64,000 nucleotides of DNA from Clarkia xantiana subsp. parviflora (taxonomy: Eukaryota; Streptophyta; Magnoliopsida; Myrtales; Onagraceae): contig JAPTYO010000010.1 in the NCBI GenBank assembly GCA_036873135.1, positions 5,246,634 through 5,310,633 of the forward strand. Reading direction: 5' to 3'. This document shows, in pieces, positions 42,513-53,545 of the stretch; position 1 is the stretch's first letter; every line of letters begins with the position of its first letter. Position numbers and translations under genes: made by a program. A model generated the notes under the pieces. It did no database searches. It was given only the letters and a program-made list of their open reading frames with translations, and was not told where the DNA came from.

Positions 42513-42590
42513 TGGGCTAAATACGCATAATACTATTGGGCCTGTATCCCACATAGTAATACCAGCCCAAATTTCATACTCTTTGGCCCA
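42513..42590 (+). promoter_or_regulatory. Site II (TGGGCY) cluster upstream of WD40 gene
   Basis: TGGGCT (42513-42518), TGGGCC (42537-42542), AGCCCA (42564-42569) and GGCCCA (42585-42590) fall within 78 bp, 120-200 bp before the ATG. An ACGTCA element is at 42491. Such clusters are bound by TCP factors and mark promoters of housekeeping genes active in dividing cells. No clear TATA box is present, which agrees with that class. Confidence 0.6.
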
Positions 42591-42710
42591 ATAAGTTCGA
42601 CTCCTCTCCGTCTCCAACTCTCTCCTTCCCGCGTAGAGGTGGAACGACGAGCTGCGGCGGTCAGAGTTGCCGGCAACTGTCAAGTCCCGTAGTTTCTTTC
42701 AGCAGCAATC

Positions 42711-44863
42711 ATGGATCTTCTCTGCAACGCATATTCGAATTCTTCCGACGAAGAACCCGAATCCGTATCCACATCCACATCCAGACCCGCGAACCCGATT
42801 CTCTCCACCTCTCTGAAGAGGCGCAGAGCTGAAACTGAAACCGCCGCACCGGCGGCCAAACCCTATTTCAAGCATCAACAGAGTAATTTCTCCAATCCTC
42901 CAATGGAAGCTCCAGTTCCTGGGCGGTACATCTCCAAACGAGAGCGAGCGATCATGGAATCTATACCCACCCAGGTTCTCGACCATGAACAGGTTTCAAC
43001 TGCTGCTACCTCTCCTGGTAATTTCCCCGATCATCATGTCTTGTTCATAATTATTCTTACTTTAGTGCTTGTTAGGTTGGATTTGTGATTTTTTGGTTAA
43101 ATTTGTTGATTTGCTTCTGATTTGTTGTCTTGAATGATTGCCTTCATATTTAGAGAATGCAACCAATTGTTCAAATTTAGGTTTAACATTCAATTTTCCT
43201 CAATTTCATGAAGTTCTCATTGATTCATATCCAAGTTCATATTTCCCTTACCATTGGCTTAATTGTTACTTTTGAGCTTGTTAGGTTGGATTTGTGATTT
43301 CTTGGTTCAGTGTATGCAAAATTTGTCGCTTTGCTTCTATTTTTTGTCTTGAATGATTGCCTTCATATTTAGAGAATATAACCAATTGTTCAAATTTAGA
43401 TTTAACATTCAATTTTCCTCAATTTCTTGAAGTTCTCATTGATTCATATCAAAGTTCATTTTTTCCCAACACCAGGAACTTAAGCTAAAGCAGTCTTTTA
43501 CCACTGGCTTAATTGTTAGTTATCTGAATTAGGCTGACATAAAATTGAAATCTTTTCCTGTTGTTGTTTTCTTACTGCTAGTTATGGGAAGCTTATCGGA
43601 TTCAAATCTGCCTTCTAATGTTCTGTCATTGTTGCGACATCAACAAAAGGGTCCTATACATCAAGCTCAAAATTTGCCAGGGAAACTATCAATTTCACTA
43701 CATGCACATACAAAGGCTGTTAATGCTATAGATTGGTCATCAAATCACTGTAAGATTCAGATCTCACTACAAACTCCTCCATTATTATCTGCTTTATTAT
43801 ATAGTTAGATGGATTGATAAGCTAGTTTCACTGCACTAGATATAGAATGGCCATATCATATATAGATTGCTCTAGCAAATTTATAATCTTTCATTAACGT
43901 TAGCTTTCAGCTCATCTTCTTGCTTCTGCTGGATTTGACCAATCTGTCTGCATATGGAATGTATGGAGCAATGATCAGAAAAAAGCTCGTATTTTCAACT
44001 TCCATGGCGCACCAGTCAAAGACGTAAAGTGGTCACAGACGGGTCGGTCCATCCTCTCTTGTGGATACGACTGCAAATCAAGATCAGTTGATGTGGATAA
44101 AGCCTTGCAGACTCGGGTTTTTAACGAGGACCAAGTTGTCAATGTTGTAAAGTTCCACCCGAAGAACCCGAACCTCTTTCTCTCTGGTGGAGAAAAAGGA
44201 CACATAAGATTGTGGGACATGAGGACCAACAATGTCGTCCATGAGTACACTAAACGACTCGGTCCAATTCTTGATTTGGAGTTCACTAACGATGGAAGGC
44301 AGTTCATATCATCGAGTGATGTATCCCGAAGCAATATCAGTGAGAATGCAGTCATGGTTTGGGACGTATCGAGGCAGGTTTCATTGTCCAATCAGGTGAG
44401 GTTAATTATTTAGTATTTTGCATAGTTATTTACAATAAGCTGATTATGCAATTTGAAGCTTTAATATTAACTGTATGCTATATTTTGTTAGATTTATGGA
44501 GAGGCATTTACTTGTCCCTGCATTAAACGCCACCCTTTCGAACCGTACTTTGTCGCCCAATCCAATGCAAACTACATAGCGATAGTGTCGCTGATTCCTC
44601 CATTTAGACTCGATAAGTACAAGAGGCACGAGGGGCATGGGGTGTCGGGATTTCCGATCAAATGCAGCTTCAGTATGGATGGGAAAACACTCGCAACCGG
44701 TTCTTCAGAAGGTTCAATTTACTTTTATAATAGTAGGTCGACTGAAATAGTGCGGAAGATTGAGGCGTACTCATTGCCTTGCATCGACATTGCTTTCCAT
44801 CCAACCATGACTAATGTTGTTGCTTCATGTAGTTGGAGTGGGGATGTAACTGTGTTTGAGTGA
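42711..44863 (+). CDS. WDR25: WD40 repeat protein, WDR25 / PRP17-like
   Basis: Exons read as 42711-43017, 43582-43749, 43911-44395 and 44492-44863 (443 aa, intact). The N-terminus MDLLCNAYSNSSDEE is acidic and serine-rich, followed by a basic KRRRAE stretch likely acting as a nuclear signal. From about residue 150 there are WD40 repeats: HTKAVNAIDWSSN, ASAGFDQSVCIWNV, GAPVKDVKWSQTG, LSGGEKGHIRLWDMR, SENAVMVWDV, ATGSSEGSIYFYNSRS and ASCSWSGDVTVFE, enough for one propeller. WDR25 is a relative of the splicing factor PRP17/CDC40, but its role is not established. The start is the first ATG, in a good context. Intron 1 contains a tandem duplication. Confidence 0.88.
43067..43520 (+). repeat. Tandem duplication inside WD40 gene intron 1
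   Basis: A segment of about 210-220 bp starting GCTTGTTAGGTTGGATTTG occurs at 43067 and again at 43276. Both contain CCTTCATATTTAGAGAATA/G, CAATTTTCCTCAATTTC and TTGATTCATATC. A few substitutions and small indels separate the copies. Confidence 0.85.
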
Positions 44864-47260
44864 CAAATCTTGTTCAATTCAATGGTCTTGTTATGTCTAA
44901 TGTTGAAAAGTTGAAACTTGAAGTGAACCCCACTGGAAAAAACTTGTCATGCTCTTCATCAAAATTTGGGTTAAGAACCTAAAAGCGGCATCAAACTATA
45001 CATTATGTTACCATTAGATGCCTCACTTACAATGTTGTTAAAGGCGCTCGCCTCAGGCAACGAGGCGAGGAAGAGGCCTCCCGCCTTGAACAAGTGTGAG
45101 GCGCGAACCTTCCTCGAGGAGCGAACCTTCCTCGAGGCGCATTGAGGATAACCTTTCATTTTTATGGCACTTACATAGATGTTATAGTTATCTTTACTAG
45201 TATAGCATTAGCACTATAAGTATAACTAGTTAGTGCGCCTTTTTCTATGAGGCCATTGTCTCGTTTCCGCCTCAAATTTGAAGCGATATTTGGCATCGTC
45301 GTCTCAGGTCGCCTTTCGCATTTGGCCAGGGCGAGTACCATGACGCGACCAGTTGAGCCATAAATTGACCGGTGCTCAAATGGGTGAGCTAGGAAGCTCG
45401 TCGTGGCATAGGCTCGAGCTATACTTGGTCACCCAGACCAGGCGATCTGGTCTGGCTCGAGTCTGGGCCGTGGTAGCCCACTGACTTGCTCAATTGAGCC
45501 ATGCTAGTCATGGTTTAAGTTTTTTTTTTCTTTTAATTTTTACGAACTAAAGAGGGTATGAGATAAACTTTATGATAAAATTGATAAGGGATGTGACATT
45601 TCCAACTGAATAACAACCAATTGTAATATATTTTCCTTAAAAATGAAAAGGTGTAAATATGAAGGCTCCAATGAGGATAATGATTAGGGGTGTAATTAAG
45701 CCGAGTATTTGGTAAACTCACTCACTCATTTTACTTGAATTCGAGCTCAACTAAGCCTTAAATTTTCAAATTCAAGTTCGACTCGGCTCACTAAGTTTAA
45801 AATTGTTCAATTAAATAATTCATGTTTGCAGATAATACATTCCGGCTTGGGTAAAAGGTTAGGCCGTTTTGCACGCAATCTCAACGTACATATTGGCCTC
45901 AAAAGGGGTACAATATCCAAAATTGGTTGCATTATGGTGATTTTTTCAGATATACCATGAAACTGAAAGGACATTGCCTTTTGAATAAGTGGTTATGAAT
46001 GAGAGGATGTCATTTTTAGACAATCATGTCAAGTTTTTCAAGTGATTCCGAGTGTTAAGGATATAGCTTAATCAGGTTTATGTATTTAGTACGTACTTTA
46101 GATAAATTATAATGTCGTTGATCACATTTTCTGATAAATCTCTGATTTTTAGCTATGTCGTGGTGTGCACAAAAGAAAGATATTGATGTAATTGTAAAGC
46201 TTTAGTATACTTTTGTCTCAATTATTTTCTCCACGTCGTATCACTATAATTTTTTTCATTCCAAAAGAGCCATCAGAAAAGGTCTTTTCCATGTCACCCA
46301 TCCATTGGTGGCACGACAGAGCATTGCCAAGGGAAAGATGATGTTTTTTTTTTTTTTTTTCCAGAAGATGATGTTAATATGTAATAATGCCCAATTGACT
46401 CATTTTTACTGAAGCTGATTTCTTATACTTCAACATTATTATTGCAAGTAAAGGTTGAAGTTGAAAACTTTCAAGATTAAACATACTATTATTTATACAA
46501 TTGTTTAAAAAAATTGAATGGATAAGTGAATATGTGCTTTAACATTTATACTTTAACACAAACGTAGTCTAAAATGAACTTATATATGAATAAAATGTTC
46601 TGTTTTTTAGTCTTATACCTACTTTAACAAGCGCATGTTAGAATTTAAGTGATGTTTATGGTTGAAACCTCATATTAAAAAAGGTCTAGGTGGATGGGCT
46701 AAAACCCAATGTATGAATTCAATATAATGAAGATTCTAACATAATCAAGAGTGTATAGAAATAGGGTTGAGAAGCTAAAAACAGCACCAAATATGACACT
46801 TCATAGCAACATGGGTCATATTTGGTACAAATTCAGACTTATTGAAAAATTAATAACCCCTAATTTACACAAAGACAACAGCATATGTGATTGGGGTTCT
46901 CTATTACTTGTGAAACAAGGCATTCCCACTAATTTCCCTTTCAAATGGATGCTAATCCATTTCTAAGGACTATTATATCATACCTTGTTTAATTAGGTAA
47001 CTTATCAAACCCAATGGTTATAAGTTAAACTCCTTTTACAAATTAAATTTTAAAACAGAAGTATTGAAGAAGCTTACACAGAAAATAAGAGTGTAGAAGT
47101 GCATGAATTTGTAGCACTATCTAGACAAGACCAGAGCATAGTAGCAATAGTTGCAAGAAACAAGCATGGTCCACAACACAAGTCAAGACCCCCTATACCA
47201 AAAAAAGAAGTTGGTATTGGAAAACAGTGTGAATTTTCTTTCATTTCCACCCTCCCATTC
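44864..47260. other. Intergenic DNA after the WD40 gene
   Basis: No gene seen. A GC-rich patch at 45035-45140 repeats GAGGCG and CGAACCTTCCTCGAGG, and related GAGGC/GCCTC words return at 45240-45320, suggesting a decayed MITE. GGTCTGG-type words follow at 45430-45470. Confidence 0.45.
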
Positions 47261-47268
47261 TCTCCCCC

Positions 47269-47277
47269 TATTTAAAG
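47269..47277 (+). promoter_or_regulatory. Candidate TATA box upstream of the hairpin
   Basis: TATTTAAAG follows a strong pyrimidine tract (CCCATTCTCTCCCCC) in otherwise plain AT-rich DNA, about 635 bp upstream of the hairpin at 47912. Layout resembles a pol II core promoter; no protein gene follows. Inference only. Confidence 0.3.
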
Positions 47278-47911
47278 TAGCAGAAACAACACTGATGCCT
47301 AGCTATATACTACTATAGCAAATGTATCATCCATTCTTTTCAACTTGGATATCAATTTGTTCCCCACCTCTCTTGGTCTCCATCTTCTCCTTCATACATT
47401 CCACATTCACTTTTTTTCTCTTTCTCTTGTCATATATTTTTATATATAAAGTATTTTTTTCTTCCCAAAATTTGTTATAACCCACTGGGATAGATTCATA
47501 GATATACCTTAGGTATGGAAGAAAATACAAATTATATTAACCCTTAAATCGATAAAGTTTGCATTAGGCCGAATCAAGCTCAACGAACTAACAGAGAGTA
47601 ATCATCTATATAAGTAGAATTTCATCATAAAATCAATTAGTGATCGGAGGTTGTAGACAGTCACACTCATACCCCACACTGTGATGACTCTTTGACTAAC
47701 GCGCCAACTTTTCAAATTCAGACAGGTTATGAATAATTTTTAAACAAAATTCATCTCACGCTCAGACTCGATTCGGACAAACCTGATATGTGAAGTCAAC
47801 AATGGTTATATTCTAAAGTAAATTGGCAAAAAAAAAGCCACATTGTATATATGCTTCTCTAACTCTTTGAAACCATGAGCATGTTACAATTTAACACACA
47901 CAACTCATATT

Positions 47912-48069
47912 GATGTGAGCAGCCCCAAGCCGAACAACTGTTGAAAAACACTTCAATAAACTAAAAACACTGAATATAAATAATATAAGTCTTGGAGAGT
48001 GTCTTTAATTTTCTTGTCTTGTTTATTCGTCCATTTTCAATTCATGTTCGCATTGGGGCTGCTCACATC
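47912..48069 (+). ncRNA. Candidate microRNA precursor hairpin (family unknown)
   Basis: Arms GATGTGAGCAGCCCCAAGCC.. (47912-47935) and ..TTGGGGCTGCTCACATC (to 48069) pair over 24 bp with a two-base mismatch. After an internal loop a further TTGAAAA/TTTTCAA block pairs, leaving a terminal loop of roughly 85 nt. Total 158 nt is a normal size for a plant MIRNA foldback, and the arm GC content stands out from the AT-rich surroundings. A TATA-like element lies upstream at 47269. I do not recognise either arm as a known plant miRNA. A small MITE with a long loop is the alternative. Strand is assigned from the upstream TATA-like signal only. Confidence 0.45.
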
Positions 48070-50640
48070 ACATATATTATCCAAATATGCATATTTAATA
48101 GATTTAAGATGTTATTAAGGGTGTTTAAGAGATTGAGATTTAGTTGGCATAGGCATCCCTAAAACATGATCTCCTAAGCTCTTTTAATCTATAATGATGA
48201 TCAAGAGAAGGAGTAAGTAGAAAGAGAGATGATTTGTATTGAATGTTGGGCAATAGTAATGACTCGGGTGAGTGTCCCACTTGCTAGCTTAACAAGGGAC
48301 ATGAAACGATGGGCCTAGAAAGTATAAAGTCTCAACCTATAAGCATATCAACCATTATTATTTTTGATTGGCTCTTAAACCTCTTTTGTCCAAGGTGGTC
48401 ACTTTGGTAGATCCATATTTGCCCATTTTGATTATGTATATATTTTCATATGGATGATAATAATTGCGCCAAAATATATAACATTTAAAAAGAAGATTTG
48501 AAATGAAATGACAAGTTATTATTGTATAGTGTGGATAAATTTCAAACCCTATTGTGATATATAATGTAGGAATAGAATAGCCTTTATATATTCATTTTTC
48601 TCCGAAAACTTAATAAATTAATGCACATATCAGTCACATAGAAGAAATTATATGGCACATCAATCACATCAAATCTACACAATTATTTTCCATAAAATAA
48701 AACCAATTTTGAATCAAATTTTGTATGACTCTCTGAAAGAAAAAATATCCATGAAAAAAATATGTATAAGTAACCAAAGTGCTTATTTGAGCTTGAAAAG
48801 TTGCATCCTACACAAAAACAACAAATGATGATCTGCCCATAATATATTCACATTCTACTAATTATATCAGACAACTTAAGGTCTAACAATCTAGTTCTTT
48901 TAAGTTTTTTGGTTTTTATTTTTTACTATTTTTTACAAGTAATTGTCTAATCTCTACAAGTGTAATAGCATCAGTGTTTTTTCTATTATATTTTAATGTA
49001 TATTACTTTAATTTTTTCAAACGACTGTCGAGCGTGCAACGCATGCGTTCGACAGCTAAGTATATAAGTATATACAAGTAACAAGTGCCACATTCGATGT
49101 TTCTTCTAACTCTGATGAAATAAAAGCCCTAGCTACTTACTATATATGCTAACTAATATTATTCTTCATATATAAATGTAGACTTGGAAAAAAGTAAACC
49201 GACAAACTCATTTTATTTGGAACATAAACCACGTGCATGGTTTATATTATGCTCACAACAAAGAGTACTCTACCCTCACAAACAAACACCACTTCTAATA
49301 TATTATTATTATTATGTGTCTTGATAAATAATTAATTAAGTTAAATTTTCAAACAACAACCTATCATGAATTCCTTCAAAACTTGTCAGATTTTGAGCCA
49401 ATTTAGCAAGTATTCCTTCTTTATTGGTTGTAGCTAGTCCTCTAATTCTGCCCCTTCACTTCACTCTCTATCTGCTATCTTTATGTGTAATTATGATGTT
49501 GAATGGAGGAAACATTCTACCAAAATCTTCAATCAAATTGTCATAGTGTTGGATACAGCTGGTTGCTTCTCTCTCTACTGCCTATATATAATTTACAAAT
49601 CATTTTTTTAATATAGACTTTAATTTTTAAATTAAATACCGTATTAACTTATATATTAATTTTTATGGACCAATTATGAAGTATCTTATTAGTTTCATAT
49701 ATAAAACAAGTTGCAAATCCTTAATTCCAATAAAAAAACTAAAATATATAGTAGTATATAAAAATAAATATAGTCATTAAAATAATATAATATTACAGTA
49801 AAATAATACATAACATTTAAAATATACAATATTATTTAATAAAGTAACTTTTTTCTTATGCATTTTATAGTTGTAAAGTCAGTTACCTGTACTATGTGAT
49901 AAAATAATAAGATACTCGATTCGACAAGTATTTTAGCCTTACTTATGAACCTCCAAAATTACTATTTTTAACATCTTATTATTTAATTTAATTAAACATA
50001 ATTGATTATTTTAAATTAGGTTAGTATGACCTAATTACTAAAAGATTAGATTAAAGGTCACGCTTCTCAAATTCTATTATTTTTCTACCTTTTCTCTGAT
50101 TTGACTCAAGCTAAGCTAGACTATTGAAAGAAAGTCTACAAAACCTAATTAGTGGCTATATATATGGCTGCCCATTACAGTAATTGCAATTTTTATTTAT
50201 ATACATATCGGGAATATAATTTATTATTGCTGTCTTGCTTTTTTATTTTTGCAATATATATACACCATTATTTGAATTTATGCAATGTGCTTTGAAGCAT
50301 GAACATGAAACAAAAGGAAGATGGAACATTTGATTAGACTAGCTTGTAAAGCACAAATTAATAATAGTACCTAAGCACTTCCGATGGTAGTTTATGGTTG
50401 TTAATATGTTATTTTGTAAATTTATCATTTTAAAAAGTTTATACTTTATAATTATTGTAATTTACTATTAATTTCTACTGTAATGAATGAGTAGGAATTC
50501 AACATTCAAATGTGAATTTTTTGTTTTAAAATGAGAGTTTCTAATTTCAATATTTTCACTAGACGTCACGACTATAATAAATATTATTGTTTTATCATTA
50601 TCGAGTAAGGAGAAAAGTGACACAGTTTCTACTAGTAGTA
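48070..50640. other. AT-rich intergenic DNA, no gene seen
   Basis: Nothing beyond low-complexity AT-rich sequence; no coding or RNA signal recognised. Confidence 0.5.
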
Positions 50641-50646
50641 ACTTTT

Positions 50647-50678
50647 ACACTAGTAAGACTTCGAAGTCTTACTAGTGT
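50647..50678. repeat. Perfect 32-bp palindrome
   Basis: ACACTAGTAAGACTTC followed at once by its exact complement GAAGTCTTACTAGTGT, with no spacer. Confidence 0.95.
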
Positions 50679-50970
50679 GATAATTTTTTTTAAAAAAAAT
50701 ATCCCCAAATGGTCTGATGATATAACCATTTAATTCCCAAGTGATACACCATACTTTGTGCATGTTATCTGAAATAGTGAGTGGATAAAAAGTAAAAGGA
50801 AAACAGTCAATTTACTCATCAATATCATAGCCTATAGGATGGAGCTAGCTAGACAATAGCCAAGGTGGCTCTTTTACTTCAATTACTAAAGAGCCCAGAG
50901 GTACCAAAGCTCATATTTTTTTCTATCAACAGCAGATGTGACATGTTTACTCTAAATTTAGACTAATTTC

Positions 50971-51030
50971 AACTTGTATTGAGGTAACCTCATAAGGGGT
51001 AACTTGTATTGAGGTAACCTCATAAGGGGT
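50971..51030. repeat. Exact 30-bp tandem duplication
   Basis: AACTTGTATTGAGGTAACCT plus CATAAGGGGT occurs twice in direct succession without mismatch, suggesting a recent slippage or repair event. Confidence 0.95.
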
Positions 51031-51339
51031 AAGTTGGTGATTATACATATTTTTTAATTCTTATAGTTTCTATTAATGTTTAAACTTCTGACATATGGTT
51101 AATTAGGAATGAAGCGCTAATCCCTAACAAGCTCACATTCTCACCATCACTTGTACCGTCTTCTCAATGACACACCATTTCTAAAAGGAAGTTATTAACT
51201 ACACTAAACAACACGAAGAATTCAAAACCCTAACCTTTTTCAGTATATATACGTTTAATTAACTAGTGCTAATTAGAGTAAAACCATATATAATTAATAT
51301 AGTTAATATCTCTTTTGGTATCATATGTTTAATTCAATG

Positions 51340-51530
51340 TTAGTTTTTAGTGCAATAAGTTTTGTTTACATACTTTTAGTGTATTATGTTTGAAACTTAT
51401 ACACTTTTTGTGCATCCGTTAGCCACTTGTTAGTTTTGACCGTTTAAATAATCACGTGATTGCACATAACTAGCTCCAAATTTTTTGTTTTGTTTAACTT
51501 AGCTATCCAAAATCGTGCTTCAACAACAAG
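51340..51530. mobile_element. Decayed half of the foldback family
   Basis: Contains GTGCATCCGTTAGCCACTTGTTAGTTTTGACCG and neighbouring words also found in one arm of the elements at 7951-8301 and 51564-52170. The matching second arm is missing. Confidence 0.5.
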
Positions 51531-51563
51531 AGAAGAATTTGTATATATAATATTAATAGTTTA

Positions 51564-52170
51564 AGAGTTAAATGTACTTTTCACACATGTTTGACCGAAT
51601 GTGGCTTTTAGTACTGGATGTTTAGTTTTGTATACTTTTGGTACCAAACGTTTGAAAAAATGTGGCTTTTGGTACATCTGTTAGTTGGTCGTTAGTTTTG
51701 ACTGTTAAATGACATGTGCAAGTCACATGACCAACCCTAAACTTTTGATTTTGTTCAATTTAGTCCCCAAATATATTCCTAACTTTTAATTTATTTAATT
51801 TATTCCTAAAAACTTCAAAATCGAATCCAATTGAACCAATCGAACGAAATTGACTTAGACCCAATTGGGTCCAATTGACCCCATTGGGGCTAGGTCAATT
51901 GGGATGTCGACTTTGAGGTTTTAAGACTAAATTAAACAAAATAAAAGTTATGAATATATTTAAGGGACTAAATTTAACAAAATCAAAAGTTTAGCGTCGG
52001 TCACGTGACATGCACATGTCATTTGACGGTCAAAACTAACGGTCAACTAATGGATGTACTAAAAACCACATTTTTACAAACGTTTGGTACCAAAAATATA
52101 CAAAACCAAACATTCAGTACTAAAAACCACGTTCGGTCAAACATGTGGAGTGAAAAGTACATTTAACCCT
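51564..52170. mobile_element. Foldback transposon, about 607 bp
   Basis: Long imperfect inverted arms of about 220 bp: AGAGTTAAATGTACTTTTCA on the left and the complement of AGGGTTAAATGTACTTTTCA on the right, continuing through CATGTTTGACCGAA, TTTTGGTACCAAACGTTTG and GGTCGTTAGTTTTGACTG. The centre contains CCAATTGGGTCCAATTGACCC. No transposase gene. Same family as the element in receptor kinase gene 1 intron 7. No confident target duplication was found. Confidence 0.75.
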
Positions 52171-53499
52171 AATTTAAATATGATATCTTGGAGACTTACA
52201 CTTTGTAATGGTGATTGATGTTGTGTTGTGATTCTTAACAAATGACTCTAGATCTTGTTTATACTCTCCTATAGAAAACTCTAGACATAAATATTCATAC
52301 ATTAAAAACTTTCTAGAGACTATGTAGAACATCTTACAATTATTTATGTCTTAGAATTATCTAGACGCATAAACTAGGTTGTAATATGTAAATCTTTCTT
52401 CAACTTGACCCAACCCTCTTAACTTAAAGCTTCAAATCTTAACCCATGGATGATAAGTATATAATTTTCACATGATGAAAGTAAATGTTAAATCTTAACC
52501 GTATGATAATTTTTTCATTTTCAGTCCAAAATATTAGAAATTGAGCTTTTAACAATAATAAAAAGAAGAACCATAAACCGGACACGGTAAAAGAAAAAAG
52601 GACACAAGAAGAAAGATTCTTTGTTTATGTGTGTTTAAATTAGATTGGAAAAGAGTAAGGACAGAGAATATGATAGTACGTACGTACCAGATTCAAGTAC
52701 TGAGTACGTATTGTAGTGAACTGGAGGTCATAATGTGGTGTCGTTTTAGTTGGTGTTTCTTTCTTTATTTTCTTTCTTTCGTCTAGTCTAGTCTAAGTCT
52801 CGTTGTGTTGTGTTGTGTCATTTCTTTCTTTTTAATCCCTTTCCTTTCCCGCTCGACATGCTAAAGTGGTTATCACTCTCGCAGCTCTTGTCGGAACAAT
52901 GCATCCAAAAATCTTACAATGTCGGTGACACCACGCACTTCTCATGCATGCTTTACTGTCACAACACATGATAGTTAATTTGATAGACCTAGCTAGCTAA
53001 TCAATCACAATTTATAGAGAATTATAAATCATAATAATAATAATAATGTCTCAAATCATTTGATAATCTATCAATCCTCATCCTTATCCACTTCAATAAC
53101 CCCGTCCATATATACATGGCATGGATGACGCTCGTGATAAGTGATCGACTCGACATGACATTGTAATTTTGGAGTCATTTGCGACACGATGTTTTTGTTA
53201 AGATGTACGATATAATGTATCTAATATTACTTACATTGGTAAGCTTGTTGAGTTAGGGATCCTGATTATCGCCAGCTTTTTGTATTCTCTAGAATTGTAA
53301 TTGTGAGGCTATTAAAAACACGCCAGCCGCCAGTTCTTGTGGATGTAGATCGAATTTACCGAATCACGTTAATCTTGTGTTCTCTGTTGCTTTTCTTTAT
53401 CAATCGTCTGTGAGTGTTGCGAGAGTCGATCCTAACAAAGCTATATGTAGTAGGTTCTTTGTAAAGTGACTGAATTTCAAAGTTACGAGTTATATTAGA

Positions 53500-53545
<46 letters not shown>

